This document shows positions 32,163 through 41,267 of a stretch of 64,000 nt of DNA, in pieces. This stretch comes from Micromonospora cremea (GTDB lineage: Bacteria > Actinomycetota > Actinomycetes > Mycobacteriales > Micromonosporaceae). The translations under genes were made by a program, and so were the position numbers. Positions within the stretch are counted from its first letter, which is position 1; each line of letters opens with the position of its first letter. Location: NCBI RefSeq assembly GCF_900143515.1, contig NZ_FSQT01000002.1, positions 2,977,501 through 3,041,500 of the forward strand, given 5' to 3'. The notes under the pieces are model-generated. The model was not told the DNA's origin, did not search any database, and saw nothing but the letters and a program-made list of their open reading frames with translations.

Positions 32163-33104
32163 GTGACGACGCGTGTGGCGGCCATCGACTGCGGGACCAA
32201 CTCGATCCGACTGCTGGTCGCCGACCTGCCCGACCCAGCGGCCGGACCGCAGGCTCCGCTGACCGACCTGACCCGACGGATGGAGATCGTCCGGCTGGGG
32301 CAGGACGTGGACCGGACCGGCCGGTTGGCGCCGGAGGCGATCGAGCGGACCAGGGTGGCACTGGCGTCGTACGTCGCCGACATCGAGAAGCTGGGTGCGG
32401 AGCGGGTGCGGATGTGCGCCACCTCGGCGTCCCGGGACGCGGCCAACGCCGACGACTTCACCGAGATGGTGCGGCGCACCCTCGGGGTCGCGCCCGAGGT
32501 GGTCAGCGGTGATGAGGAGGCGCGGCTGTCCTTCACCGGCGCGGTGCGGGGGCTTCCCGCGGACGCGAAGGAGCCGTTCCTGGTCGTGGACATCGGCGGC
32601 GGCTCCACCGAGTTCGTGGTCGGTGACCGGGCCGGCGGGGTGCGGGCCGCGATATCGGTGGACATCGGGTGCGTCCGGATGACCGAGCGGCACCTGCTGG
32701 GCGATCCGCCGACTCCGGAGCAGATCGCCGCCGCGCAGGCCGACATCGCGGCGGCGGTGGACCGGGCGCTCGCGGCGGTGCCCGGCCGGGAGGCGGCCAC
32801 GCTGGTCGGTCTCGCCGGGTCGGTCACGACCGTGGTCGCCATGGCCCAGGGCCTGCGGGAGTACGACCCGGAGCGCATCCACCACGCCCGGGTCTCCTAC
32901 GACGCGGTGGCTGAGGTGACGGCCGACCTGCTGGGTCGGACCCGTGAGCAGCGGCTGGCGATTCCGGTGATGCACCCGGGCCGGGCCGACGTGATCGGCG
33001 CGGGCGCGCTGGTGCTCCGGCTGATCATGGAGCGGGCCGGGATGCCGTCGGTGGTCGCATCGGAGCACGACATCCTCGACGGGATCGCCTGGAGTCTTCA
33101 GTGA
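32163..33104 (+). CDS. ppx: Ppx/GppA exopolyphosphatase
   Basis: 313 residues. Actin-like ATPase fold with AIDCGTNSIRLLVAD at the N-terminus, SGDEEARLSFTGAVRGL and LVVDIGGGSTEFVVG, the standard Ppx/GppA signatures. It removes phosphate from polyphosphate or from pppGpp. It is the short form (about 310 residues) without a C-terminal HD domain, usual in actinobacteria. Start: GTG at leaderless distance from TAAGGT. Confidence 0.93.
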   Translation: MTTRVAAIDCGTNSIRLLVADLPDPAAGPQAPLTDLTRRMEIVRLGQDVDRTGRLAPEAIERTRVALASYVADIEKLGAERVRMCATSASRDAANADDFTEMVRRTLGVAPEVVSGDEEARLSFTGAVRGLPADAKEPFLVVDIGGGSTEFVVGDRAGGVRAAISVDIGCVRMTERHLLGDPPTPEQIAAAQADIAAAVDRALAAVPGREAATLVGLAGSVTTVVAMAQGLREYDPERIHHARVSYDAVAEVTADLLGRTREQRLAIPVMHPGRADVIGAGALVLRLIMERAGMPSVVASEHDILDGIAWSLQ

Positions 33105-33180
33105 AGACGTCGCACTGATCGTCGTCGAACTGTGACGAGGTTGATGCCCCAGGCCGACGCTGGGCTGTGACCGTCGGAGG

Positions 33181-33714
33181 ATGAGCCTTCACGCGCGGAC
33201 GGTGTGCCGGGCGGCCGCTCGGCTGGCCGTGGCGGTACTGATCCTCGGCGGATTGACCTCCTGCTCGCCGGAGAGGAAGGGCATCACCGGCCTGACCGTT
33301 GATGCCGCTGGCCGCCCGCTCGCGGCGCTGGCCTGGTGTTCGGATCGGCCGCCCGACATCGTGTCGCTCTTCACCGTCAGGGAGGCGACGTCGCCGACCC
33401 CGTCGGGCCGGCCGACGCCGTGGCCGATGTGGCCGGGGGAGAAATACACCGTGCCACGTGCAGCGACCTCGCCCACCACCGTGCCCCTGGAGAGCTTCCC
33501 GCCTGGGTCGGGTGCAGACCCGGACGTCGCCTACGCGATGTATGGAGTCGCTGACGACAACAGCTTCACCACGCACCGGGTGGACTTTCGCGTTGGCGAA
33601 CTGACCGATCTGGCGGCCGGATCGGTCCTGGTCACGGAGATCGTCGAAGGCGAGGAAGTGCAGGTGACCCTCTCCCTCGAGGAGTTCGCGCATCGAGGAG
33701 AGAACGAATGCTGA
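33181..33714 (+). CDS. Small putative lipoprotein
   Basis: 177 residues. Signal peptide with lipobox GLTSC (Cys28). The mature part has no recognised family; it begins ITGLTVDAAGRPLAALAWC, similar to short beta-domains with a carboxypeptidase-regulatory look, and has a PTPSGRPTPWPMWPG loop. The start is uncertain: GGAGG lies directly before the ATG at 33181 with no spacing, and the in-frame GTG at 33202 would still leave a usable signal peptide. Confidence 0.65.
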   Translation: MSLHARTVCRAAARLAVAVLILGGLTSCSPERKGITGLTVDAAGRPLAALAWCSDRPPDIVSLFTVREATSPTPSGRPTPWPMWPGEKYTVPRAATSPTTVPLESFPPGSGADPDVAYAMYGVADDNSFTTHRVDFRVGELTDLAAGSVLVTEIVEGEEVQVTLSLEEFAHRGENEC

Positions 33715-33736
33715 CCGGCGCGTCGAGGCCGAATCG

Positions 33737-33773
33737 TTGACGCTATTTCGCATTGCACAGTAGTGTGCAGTGC
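33737..33773 (+). promoter_or_regulatory. PadR promoter with embedded palindrome, leaderless
   Basis: A -35 TTGACG (33737-33742) and -10 TAGTGT (33761-33766) are 18 bases apart. The -10 ends seven bases before the GTG at 33774, so the message is likely leaderless. The palindrome TGCACA-GTAG-TGTGCA (33754-33769) covers the -10 and fits autoregulation by the PadR protein. Confidence 0.75.
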
Positions 33774-34106
33774 GTGGACACCACACAGTTACTGAAGGGC
33801 GTGCTCGATCTGGCCGTCCTGGCCGTGCTCCGGGAGGAGGACGGCTACGGCTACGACATCCTGCGCCGGCTCCGCGAGGCCGGGCTGGAGGAGGTCGGCG
33901 ACGCCTCGGTCTACGGCACGCTGCGCCGCCTCTTCGCGGCCGGCCTGCTCACCACCTACGTCGTGCCGAGCGAATCCGGGCCGCACCGCAAGTACTACTC
34001 GCTCAACGCCGCCGGGCGCGACCAGTTGACCCGCTCCGGCAAGCTCTGGCGCTCGTTCGCCACCACCATGGACAGTCTGCTCGACGATCGGGGGATGGCG
34101 GCATGA
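33774..34106 (+). CDS. PadR-family transcriptional regulator
   Basis: 110 residues. Winged helix with LLKGVLDLAVLAVLREEDGY and GYDILRRLREAGL at the start, SVYGTLRRLFAAGLLTTY as recognition region, and RKYYSLNAAGRDQL in the wing, all typical of PadR. The next gene, a HAAS-type membrane protein, overlaps its stop by four bases. PadR plus HAAS/permease pairs commonly control membrane stress or multidrug functions. The GTG start is fixed by the leaderless promoter. Confidence 0.93.
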   Translation: MDTTQLLKGVLDLAVLAVLREEDGYGYDILRRLREAGLEEVGDASVYGTLRRLFAAGLLTTYVVPSESGPHRKYYSLNAAGRDQLTRSGKLWRSFATTMDSLLDDRGMAA

Positions 34107-35116
34107 CCGTCACGGAGCAGGAAATCACGGACTATGTGGCGCGGGTCCGAGCGGCGCTGGCCGACCTGCCGCCCACCCAACGCGACGAGCTGACCGAGGA
34201 TCTGGCCGACCACCTCGCCGAAGTGGCCGCCGAGGCCGACGGCACCCTCGTCGAGCGGCTCGGGGAGCCCGAGACGTACGCCGCCGAGCTGCGCGCCGCG
34301 GCCGGCGCACCGGGCGGTGGGCGCAACCTCGACCAGCGGGTCGCCACCGCGGTGGTCCGGGTCCGCAGCCGACTGCGCTCGATCGACTCCCGGCTCGGCC
34401 CACCGCTGGGGTACGAGACGGCCAGCGACTTCCTCCGGTTGCTGCGCCCCGGCTGGTGGGTGCTGCGCGGCTACCTGGCGGCGATGCTGATCACCATGAT
34501 CACCACTGGTGACGGCTTCGGGCTGCTGCCCCGGTTCGGTGGAGAGCTGCTCGCCGGCCTGATCATGCTGGTCGGTCTCGTGCTCGTCTCGATCTGGCTC
34601 GGTCGCCGCTCCGAGCGGTTGAGCCGCTGGCCGCGTTGGGCACTGCACGCCGGCAGCCTGGTGCTGGTGTTCTTCGCGCTCGCCGCGCTGGCCAACGCCG
34701 AGGACCGGCTCGGCTACAGCGACTACTACTACGACCAGACCTCGGTCGACAGCCAGTACAGCCAGGTCCGGGATGTCTTCGTCTACGACAGCGAGGGCCG
34801 GCTGGTGGAGAACGCCCGGCTCTTCGACCAGAACGGCGACCCGATCCGGCTCGGCCACCCGGACTGCGCGGACCCGGCCGACGTCTACGGCAAGCCGCTG
34901 CTGCGGGCGTACCCGTACTGCCCGGACCAGGCACCCTTCGGACCCTGGGCTCCGGGCGCGCCGATGCCGGCCCCGACCGCGACGCCGATGCCGGCCCCGA
35001 CCGCGACGCCCGAGCCGACCGCGACGCCCGGGCCGACCGGGACGGCCACCGCTGAGCCCACGGTGGGCCCGACCGCGACGCCCACCGGCGCACCGACCCC
35101 CGCCGCGACGGGCTGA
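34103..35116 (+). CDS. HAAS-domain membrane protein with Pro/Ala/Thr tail
   Basis: 337 residues. The N-terminal HAAS-type helical domain (about 1-70) has ITDYVARVRAALADLPPTQR and LTEDLADHLAEVAAEADGT. Hydrophobic segments from about 115 to 205 make roughly three membrane helices. An extracytoplasmic part follows with many Tyr and Asp. The last 55 residues are repeats of PTATP/PAPTATP units. HAAS proteins are usually paired with PadR regulators, as here; their action is unknown. Translationally coupled to padR (ATGA). Confidence 0.8.
   Translation: MTVTEQEITDYVARVRAALADLPPTQRDELTEDLADHLAEVAAEADGTLVERLGEPETYAAELRAAAGAPGGGRNLDQRVATAVVRVRSRLRSIDSRLGPPLGYETASDFLRLLRPGWWVLRGYLAAMLITMITTGDGFGLLPRFGGELLAGLIMLVGLVLVSIWLGRRSERLSRWPRWALHAGSLVLVFFALAALANAEDRLGYSDYYYDQTSVDSQYSQVRDVFVYDSEGRLVENARLFDQNGDPIRLGHPDCADPADVYGKPLLRAYPYCPDQAPFGPWAPGAPMPAPTATPMPAPTATPEPTATPGPTGTATAEPTVGPTATPTGAPTPAATG
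34955..35110 (+). repeat. Tandem repeat encoding Pro-Ala-Thr-Pro tail
   Basis: Units close to CCGACCGCGACGCC recur at least eight times and encode the extracellular Pro/Thr tail. Such tails often act as flexible spacers through the cell wall. Confidence 0.65.
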
Positions 35117-35180
35117 ACGACGGTGTGAACAGGATCATGCACACGAAGCTGGGAAATAGCTGAACGGACGAGGCGAGCGG

Positions 35181-35217
35181 GACGACACCGGAAATCAATG
35201 ATCGTTACGGTGTCGTC
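35181..35217. promoter_or_regulatory. 10-bp inverted repeat before the LppU-like gene
   Basis: GACGACACCG and CGGTGTCGTC surround a 17-base AT-richer loop. It lies 65 bases after the HAAS gene and 29 bases before the LppU-like GTG. It could end the upstream transcript or act as an operator or leader hairpin. Confidence 0.5.
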
Positions 35218-35246
35218 TGCTCATCAACCCCTCGGAAGGAACCCCC

Positions 35247-35729
35247 GTGTCAGAGCAGGTCGCACCGCCCCCCGCGTCCGACGTCGCGCCGCCCCAGCCG
35301 GCCGTCGAGACGCCGTCGCCGGTCGAGCCGGAGGCGAAGAAGCCCGGTGCAAAGAAGGCCCTCGGCATCATCGGCGCGATCGTCGTGTTCGTCGTCATCG
35401 CCGGCCTGAAGTTCGGTCTCGCGACCACGATCGGCAACTTCCTGAACAAGGACGAGACGGCCGACGCCAAGGCCGGCGACTGCATCGCCGAGCTGCCCGA
35501 GCTCACCGGCACCGAGGAGGAGGAGGTCGACGGCGCCAAGGTCGTCGAGTGCACCTCCACCGACGCGGCGTACAACGTGGTCGGTCGGCTCGACGGGCAG
35601 ACCGAGGCGCAGGCCAAGGCCCCCACCGCGTGCGACCAGTACCTCAAGGAGGGCGAGGAGGGCTACGTCTTCTACAACATCGAGCAGGGCAAGACGGGCT
35701 ACGTGCTCTGCCTGACCCAGAAGGCCTGA
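35247..35729 (+). CDS. LppU/SCO3897 family membrane protein
   Basis: 160 residues. A Pro/Ala/Glu-rich cytoplasmic head (1-35), one membrane helix (about 38-60), then a small extracytoplasmic domain with AGDCIAELPELTG, KVVECTSTDAAYNVVGRL, ACDQYLKEGE and YVLCLTQKA. The four cysteines and order match the LppU/SCO3897 family. Function unknown, envelope located. The GTG start at 35247 follows GGAAGGA. Confidence 0.82.
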   Translation: MSEQVAPPPASDVAPPQPAVETPSPVEPEAKKPGAKKALGIIGAIVVFVVIAGLKFGLATTIGNFLNKDETADAKAGDCIAELPELTGTEEEEVDGAKVVECTSTDAAYNVVGRLDGQTEAQAKAPTACDQYLKEGEEGYVFYNIEQGKTGYVLCLTQKA

Positions 35730-35758
35730 CCGGAGCCTCAGCAGACCGGGCAGCAGCA

Positions 35759-35796
35759 CCGACGGCGGCGGGGGAACCTACCCCCGCCGCCGTCGG
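35759..35796. terminator. Strong stem-loop after the LppU-like gene
   Basis: A perfect 16-bp stem (35759-35774 with 35781-35796, CCGACGGCGGCGGGGG and complement) with loop AACCTA begins 29 bases after the stop codon. Confidence 0.85.
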
Positions 35797-35941
35797 CGTA
35801 CGCGGAGTCACCACCCGGCGAACGGGAGGTGAATGCCACTGTTCCCGCGTCTTCCCGGCGGCGGCGCGGCATGGCAGGCTACCGGCACGTAGGACCACTG
35901 GGCGACCAGCCAACGATGACTGACCGCTAGGAGGACGGCCG

Positions 35942-36628
35942 ATGGGCGAGATGGTGAGCTACCGCAGCAACGGGGGCACGAGCGAGGGGTATCTCGCGAT
36001 ACCCGCCAGCGGCATCGCCAGCCCCGCCGTCATCGTCATCCAGGAGTGGTGGGGCCTGGTCCCGCACATCCGGTCGGTGGCGGACCGGTTCGCCGAGGCC
36101 GGTTTCGTCGCCCTCGCCCCGGACTTCTACCACGGTGAAGCCACCAGCGAGCCGGACGAGGCGCAGCGACTGCTGATGGCGATGCGGATGGACGAGGCGG
36201 CCAAGGACATCGCCGGCGCCGCCGACTACCTCGCCGGGCGGCCGGAGGTCACCGGCAAGGTAGGGGCGGTGGGCTTCTGCGCCGGCGGCAGCCTGGCTCT
36301 CTGGTCGGCCACTCTCTCCGAGCGCATCGTCGCCAGCGTGGGCTTCTACCCCGTTCTGCCCTGGGAGTCGATGCGCCCCGACTGGGCCGACTACGCCGGC
36401 AAGGCCGCCGTCATCCACTGCTCCGAAGAGGACGGTACGTCCGCCGCCGATGGCGTGCAGACCGCCCACCGGGCCATCGAGGAGGCCGGCGGCACCTGCC
36501 ACCTCTACGACTACCCGGGCACCTCGCACGCCTTCTTCAACGACGACCGGCCGGAGGCGTTCGACCAGCGCGCCGCCGCCAGCGCCTGGGCCCGCACCCT
36601 GGAACTCTTCCGGGCCAAGCTTGGCTGA
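35942..36628 (+). CDS. Dienelactone hydrolase family protein
   Basis: 228 residues. Alpha/beta hydrolase with Glu in VIQEWWGL (residue 35), nucleophile elbow [10 protein letters not shown] (Cys113) and His in GTSHAFFND, the Cys-His-Glu arrangement of dienelactone hydrolases. These open lactone rings in aromatic degradation, but many family members have other esters as substrates and no aromatic pathway lies nearby. The ATG follows AGGAGG. Its last codons overlap the TTG start of the UDG gene. Confidence 0.88.
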   Translation: MGEMVSYRSNGGTSEGYLAIPASGIASPAVIVIQEWWGLVPHIRSVADRFAEAGFVALAPDFYHGEATSEPDEAQRLLMAMRMDEAAKDIAGAADYLAGRPEVTGKVGAVGFCAGGSLALWSATLSERIVASVGFYPVLPWESMRPDWADYAGKAAVIHCSEEDGTSAADGVQTAHRAIEEAGGTCHLYDYPGTSHAFFNDDRPEAFDQRAAASAWARTLELFRAKLG

Positions 36629-37361
36629 GCCGCGTACCCCCGAGCAGGTGGTCGCCCGCGCCGCGCGGGCGACCGACCTGGCCGACCTGGACGCGGAGGT
36701 GAGCGACTGTTTCGCCTGCCCTCGACTCGTCCGGTGGAGGGAGGAGGTGGCCCGCACCCGCCGGGCCGCCTTCCGTGAGCAGGAGTACTGGGGCCGGCCG
36801 GTCCCGGGCTTCGGCGCCGTCGACGCGCGGATCGCCATCCTCGGGCTGGCGCCCGCCGCGCACGGTGGCAACCGCACCGGCCGGATCTTCACCGGCGACC
36901 GGTCGGGTGACGTGCTCTTCGCCGCCCTGCACCGGGCCGGGCTGGCCAACCAGCCGACCAGTATCGCCGCCGACGACGGGCTGACGCTGCGGGACACCCG
37001 CATCTTCTCGGCCGTCCGGTGCGCGCCGCCGGACAACAAGCCCACCCCGGAGGAGCGGGACACCTGCGCGCCCTGGCTGCACCGTGAGGTCGCGCTCATC
37101 CGGCCCACGCTGCGCGTCGTGGTCGCGCTGGGCGCGTTCGCCTGGACAGCGTGGTGGCCCGTGCTGCACCAGGTGTACGGGCAGCGCCCGCCCAGCCCGC
37201 GACCGAGGTTCGGCCATGGGGCACACTGGTCCGGCACGGCCGCACCGGAATTGCTCGGCTGCTACCACGTCAGCCAGCAGAACACCTTCACCGGGCGGCT
37301 GACACCAGAGATGCTGGACGATGTCTTCGGCAGGGCCAAGCAGCTGGCCGGAGTGGACTGA
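36621..37361 (+). CDS. Family 5 uracil-DNA glycosylase (UdgB-like)
   Basis: 246 residues. The pattern [19 protein letters not shown] is the active-site motif of type 5 UDG. The N-terminal iron-sulfur region starts [11 protein letters not shown], and further cysteines in VRCAPP and DTCAPW complete the cluster set. The distal motif [12 protein letters not shown] is present. It removes uracil and some deaminated bases from DNA. The TTG start at 36621 overlaps the end of the hydrolase gene by eight bases; no ATG/GTG is better in this frame. Confidence 0.88.
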   Translation: MAEPRTPEQVVARAARATDLADLDAEVSDCFACPRLVRWREEVARTRRAAFREQEYWGRPVPGFGAVDARIAILGLAPAAHGGNRTGRIFTGDRSGDVLFAALHRAGLANQPTSIAADDGLTLRDTRIFSAVRCAPPDNKPTPEERDTCAPWLHREVALIRPTLRVVVALGAFAWTAWWPVLHQVYGQRPPSPRPRFGHGAHWSGTAAPELLGCYHVSQQNTFTGRLTPEMLDDVFGRAKQLAGVD

Positions 37362-37381
37362 GAGTGCGTGGGGCGGTGGCC

Positions 37382-38179
37382 ATGACGGACGGAACGCGCC
37401 CGCCCACGCCGTACCCCGCCGGCGAGCCTGGGGTGCTGCGCCAGGTGCTCGGCCTGCTCCGCCGATGGTGGCCGGTGGGTGCGGTCGCCGTCCTGCTCGC
37501 CGGGGCTGCGCTGGCGTCCGCGCATTCGTCGATCGGGGCCAGCCGGATCCCCCCGGTGGAACAGGTCCCGTGGGTTCCCGAGTACCCGACCGCCGAGCCG
37601 CCGGCGTCGATTCCGGTGGAGCCGCGCGACGCCGGCGAGGTCACTCAGGCGCACATCCCGCAGTGGATCGCCACAGTGGCGATGGTGCTGCTCGGGCTGG
37701 CCATCGTCGTTGTGTTCGGTTACCTCGCCTGGATCCTCATTCGCGGCGCGGTGCGCCGTACCACCCGGGCACTGCCGGCGCAGCGGGCCCGGCGTACGGC
37801 CGAGGGCACCGCCCGCGAGGTGGTCGCCGCCCTCGACGCCGGCCTGGTGGAGCTGGACGACCGGGACACCGATCCCCGGGTCGCGGTGATCGCCTGCTGG
37901 GTGCGCCTGGAGGAGGCCGCCGCCACGGCCGGTGTTCCCCGGCGGACCGGCGACACCCCCACCGACCTGGTCACCCGGCTGCTGCGCGGCGACCCGTCGG
38001 CCGGGGTGCCGGCGATCGTCAGCGCCGACGTGCTGGCCGAATTCGCGCACGTCTACCGGGAGGCCCGGTACGCGACCCGCCCGGTCGACGAACGCACCCG
38101 CGACCAGGCCCGAGCCGCGCTGCGCCGGCTGCGCCACGAACTGGCCACGGTGGCCCCCAGCCCGGAGGTGCCGGCTTGA
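37382..38179 (+). CDS. DUF4129 membrane protein
   Basis: 265 residues. Two membrane helices (about 27-47 and 96-118) bracket an extracytoplasmic loop; the cytoplasmic C-terminus has AVIACWVRLEEAAATAGVPRR, TPTDLVTRLL and FAHVYREARYATRPVDE, the DUF4129 pattern. These proteins accompany MoxR ATPases and DUF58 proteins, as here. The start may be ATG 37382 or the in-frame GTG at 37364, two bases after the UDG stop. The next gene overlaps its stop by four bases. Confidence 0.8.
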   Translation: MTDGTRPPTPYPAGEPGVLRQVLGLLRRWWPVGAVAVLLAGAALASAHSSIGASRIPPVEQVPWVPEYPTAEPPASIPVEPRDAGEVTQAHIPQWIATVAMVLLGLAIVVVFGYLAWILIRGAVRRTTRALPAQRARRTAEGTAREVVAALDAGLVELDDRDTDPRVAVIACWVRLEEAAATAGVPRRTGDTPTDLVTRLLRGDPSAGVPAIVSADVLAEFAHVYREARYATRPVDERTRDQARAALRRLRHELATVAPSPEVPA

Positions 38180-38757
38180 GCAGCACCAGCATCGACGACC
38201 TGCTCGCCTTCGAGGAGGAACCGGCACGGGCCGACCCGCAGTCGCGTGGCGGTCGGGCCCGCCTGGTGCTGCGCTCGCTCGCGGTCGCGGCCGCGCTGGT
38301 CGCGGTGCTGCTCGCCGGGCTGCGCGCGGTCGGCCTCCAGGTCTCCCTGCCCGTGCTGATCGCCGGGGTGCTCGCCGTGCTGGCGGTCCGCCGGGTCACC
38401 GGCCTGCTCGCGCCGCCGCCCCCGCCGCCGGGCGGCCGGATGGCGACGGGCGAGGAGGACGGCAGCTACAACTGGGGCGCCCGGGACGCGCTGCGCACCG
38501 CGGTCAACCGCTGGGAATGGCCGCTCGACTGGTCCACGACGCGACCCGAACGCTTCACCGGAGTGGTCCTGCCCCGGATCGCTGAACTGGCCGACGAGCG
38601 GATGCGCCTGAAGCACGGCGTCACCCGCGAATCGGACCCGGCCCGCGCCCATGTCCTGCTGGGCGAGCGGCTGTGGACGTTCCTGGAGAGCCCGCCTCGC
38701 CGCCCCCCGTCGCCGCGCGACCTCGCGGTGATCGTCGCCGAACTGGAGAAGATCTGA
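38176..38757 (+). CDS. Membrane protein of the MoxR cluster
   Basis: 193 residues. Two membrane helices (about 32-50 and 54-75), then a Pro-rich linker and a cytoplasmic domain with WGARDALRTAVNRWEWPLDW and DLAVIVAELEKI. No named family is certain; such short proteins regularly sit between DUF4129 and moxR genes in actinobacteria and probably belong to the same complex. It starts with TTG overlapping the previous stop (TTGA) and shares one base with the moxR ATG. Confidence 0.7.
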   Translation: MSSTSIDDLLAFEEEPARADPQSRGGRARLVLRSLAVAAALVAVLLAGLRAVGLQVSLPVLIAGVLAVLAVRRVTGLLAPPPPPPGGRMATGEEDGSYNWGARDALRTAVNRWEWPLDWSTTRPERFTGVVLPRIAELADERMRLKHGVTRESDPARAHVLLGERLWTFLESPPRRPPSPRDLAVIVAELEKI

Positions 38758-39764
38758 TGAACGACGTGGACCCGAGCATGCCCGCCGCCGAGGTCGGCCG
38801 TCTGGCCCGGGCGGTGCTGGACGCGGTCGGCACCGTCGTGGTCGGCAAGCGGGACGCGTTGGAGCTGGTCCTCGCCGGCATCCTGGCCGGTGGGCACGTC
38901 CTGCTGGAGGACCTACCGGGTCTGGGTAAGACGCTCACCGCCCGCTCCTTCGCCCAGGCGCTCGGGCTGGACTTCCGGCGGCTCCAGTTCACCCCGGACC
39001 TGCTCCCCGCCGACGTCACCGGCTCGTTCCTCTACGACCAGCGCAACGGCGACTTCACCTTCCGGGCGGGCCCGGTCTTCACCAACCTGCTCCTCGCCGA
39101 CGAGATCAACCGGACGCCCCCGAAGACCCAGTCCGCGCTGCTGGAGGCGATGCAGGAGAAGCAGGTCTCCGTGGAGGGGGTGACCTACAAGCTGGACGAG
39201 CCGTTCCACGTGCTGGCCACCGCCAACCCGATCGAGTACGAGGGCACCTATCCGCTGCCCGAGGCGCAGCTGGACCGGTTCCTGCTCCGGGTCTCCTTCG
39301 GCTACCCGGAGCACGAAGAGGAGTGGGAGGTGCTGCGCCGCCGGATGGGCCGCCGCCGCGAGGAGGCGGAGATCAAGCCGGTGGTGGACGCGGGCACCCT
39401 GCGGGCGATGCAGGCAGCCCTGGAGGACGTGGTGGTGGAGGACTCCATCGGCCGCTACATCGTTGCGCTCACCGCGGCCACCCGGGAGCACCCGTCGGTG
39501 CTGGTCGGCGCGTCGCCGCGCGGCTCGCTGGCGCTGTTGCTGCTGGCCCGGGTCCGTGCCGTGTTCGGCGGCCGGGACTACGTGGTGCCGGAGGACGTCA
39601 AGGAGGTGGCGGCGCCCGCGCTGGCCCACCGGATCACCCTGCGCCCGGAGATGTGGCTGCGCCGGGTCGACCCGGCGTTCGTGGTCGGTGAGGTGCTGGA
39701 GGGCACCCCGGCGCCGGCCAGCGGCGCGCTGCCCAGCTACGCCGCCGGCGGGCCCCGACGCTGA
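38757..39764 (+). CDS. MoxR-family AAA ATPase
   Basis: 335 residues. Walker A in LLEDLPGLGKTLTARSFAQ, Walker B in LLLADEINRTPPKTQSALLE, sensor region TANPIEYEGTYPLPEAQLDR and the lid ASPRGSLALLLLARV. MoxR ATPases act as chaperones that insert cofactors or assemble complexes together with VWA/DUF58 partners. The ATG overlaps the upstream stop (TGATG), and its own stop overlaps the DUF58 start, so the cluster is tightly coupled. Confidence 0.93.
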   Translation: MNDVDPSMPAAEVGRLARAVLDAVGTVVVGKRDALELVLAGILAGGHVLLEDLPGLGKTLTARSFAQALGLDFRRLQFTPDLLPADVTGSFLYDQRNGDFTFRAGPVFTNLLLADEINRTPPKTQSALLEAMQEKQVSVEGVTYKLDEPFHVLATANPIEYEGTYPLPEAQLDRFLLRVSFGYPEHEEEWEVLRRRMGRRREEAEIKPVVDAGTLRAMQAALEDVVVEDSIGRYIVALTAATREHPSVLVGASPRGSLALLLLARVRAVFGGRDYVVPEDVKEVAAPALAHRITLRPEMWLRRVDPAFVVGEVLEGTPAPASGALPSYAAGGPRR

Positions 39765-41197
39765 TGACCGGACCGACCGTGCCCGCGCAGCGATCCGCCG
39801 AGCCGGAGCCGTCCACCGGCTGGGCGCCCACCTGGGCACTCGGCCGGGCGGTGCTGCTCGCCGGCCTGTTGCTGGTGGCGGGGGTGCTGCTGGGGCGGGT
39901 CGACCTGATCGTGCTGGCCGCCCCGTTCGCGCTCGGCACCGCGTACGCGCTGCGCCGCCGGCCCTCCGCGCTCCCGCAGGTGTGGATCACCCCGGGTGAC
40001 GACGGGCCGATGGTCGAGGGCGGCGAGGTGACGGCGGCGGTGAGCGTCGGCAACCCGGACACGGTCGACTACGACCTGGTGGTGGTGCGGTCCCGGGTCT
40101 CTCCATGGCTGCGGATCGAGCGGGCCGGCTTCGGCCTCGACGCGTCGTCCGGCGACGCGACGCCCAGCGGTGGTGCGGCACCGGCCGACGCCACGGGGCG
40201 CTCCGTCGCCGACCGGCCGTTCGTGACGTCGGTGCCCAGGGCGACGGCGGTGGACCTCGAACTGGCCGGCAGGGCCCTGCGCTGGGGTCGGCACCCGGTC
40301 GGTCCGGCCGGCGCGCGGGTCGCCACGGCGGGTGGTCTGCTGGTCTCCCGGGCGGTGATCACCGAGCCGGTCCGGGTCCGGGTCTATCCGCGAACCGAAC
40401 CGTTCGAGGCGGTGGAGGCGATGCCGCGAGCCGCCGGCCTGGTCGGAGCGCACCACTCCCGGCGGCCCGGGGAGGGTGGCGAGCTGGCCGGCGTCCGGAT
40501 CTTCGGGCCCGGTGACCGGTTGCGCCGCATCGACTGGCGGGTGTCGCTTCGTGCCCGGCAACTGCACGTGGCGGCCACCCTCTCCGACCGGGACGCCGAG
40601 GTGGTGGTGCTGCTCGACGTGCTCGCCGAGGCGGGCCGCTCGGGTGGGGTGGGCGGCGCGGCTTCCGTGCTGGACACCACGGTGCGGGCCACCGCCGCGA
40701 TCGCCGAGCACTATCTGCACCGGGGCGACCGGGTCTCGCTGCTGGAGTACGGGCCGGCGGCCCGACGCCTGCGCCCGGCCGCCGGCCGCCGGCAGTACCT
40801 GACCGTGCTGGAGTGGCTGCTCGACGTACGCGCCGAATCCTCCCCGCACGAGCCGTACGACCAGGTGTTCGGCCCGCAGCTGCTCTCCTCGGACGCGCTG
40901 GTGGTGGTGCTCACCCCGCTGCTGGACGAGCGGTCGGCGCAGATGCTGGCCCGGCTGGCCCGCGCCGGGCGGTTCGTGGTGGCGGTCGACACGCTGCCGG
41001 CCGACCTGACGCCGCCGAAGGACCGGGGCTGGGCCGAGGTGGCGTACCGGCTGTGGCGGCTGGACCGGGAAATCATGATCGGGCAGCTCCGGGAGCACGG
41101 TGTCCCCGTGGTGCGCTGGGCGGGCGCCGGAAGCCTCGACCAGGTGCTGCGGGATGTCGCACGGCTGGCGATGGCACCGCGGGTCGGTGCCCGGTGA
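39764..41197 (+). CDS. DUF58 domain protein
   Basis: 477 residues. Two N-terminal membrane helices (about 23-63), a beta-rich region, then the DUF58 core with RIFGPGDRLRRIDWRVSLRA followed by a von Willebrand-like fold (VVVLLDVLAEAGRSG, YLHRGDRVSLLEYG). DUF58 proteins pair with MoxR ATPases. An inserted low-complexity loop (about 125-147) is rich in Ala, Gly, Asp. The start overlaps the moxR stop by one base. The stop lies inside the first copy of a 21-base direct repeat. Confidence 0.88.
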   Translation: MTGPTVPAQRSAEPEPSTGWAPTWALGRAVLLAGLLLVAGVLLGRVDLIVLAAPFALGTAYALRRRPSALPQVWITPGDDGPMVEGGEVTAAVSVGNPDTVDYDLVVVRSRVSPWLRIERAGFGLDASSGDATPSGGAAPADATGRSVADRPFVTSVPRATAVDLELAGRALRWGRHPVGPAGARVATAGGLLVSRAVITEPVRVRVYPRTEPFEAVEAMPRAAGLVGAHHSRRPGEGGELAGVRIFGPGDRLRRIDWRVSLRARQLHVAATLSDRDAEVVVLLDVLAEAGRSGGVGGAASVLDTTVRATAAIAEHYLHRGDRVSLLEYGPAARRLRPAAGRRQYLTVLEWLLDVRAESSPHEPYDQVFGPQLLSSDALVVVLTPLLDERSAQMLARLARAGRFVVAVDTLPADLTPPKDRGWAEVAYRLWRLDREIMIGQLREHGVPVVRWAGAGSLDQVLRDVARLAMAPRVGAR

Positions 41198-41267
41198 GCG
41201 CGAGGAGTGAGCTTGCAAGCCCCGCAGTCGCGAACGAAGGCGAATTCCGGTGAGCGCGAGGAGTGAG
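41191..41267. repeat. 21-base direct repeat pair between the DUF58 gene and the next gene
   Basis: CCGGTGAGCGCGAGGAGTGAG occurs at 41191-41211 and 41247-41267. The first copy contains the DUF58 stop codon. The spacer CTTGCAAGCCCCGCAGTCG... has the look of a repeated extragenic unit. Confidence 0.8.

Noticed and set aside
35833..35892. 19-codon ORF after GGGAGGTG, upstream of the dienelactone hydrolase
   Set aside because: The distance from the ribosome-like core to the ATG is only three bases and the peptide (from MPLFPRLPGGG) has no other support; it lies between a terminator and a gene with its own strong site.
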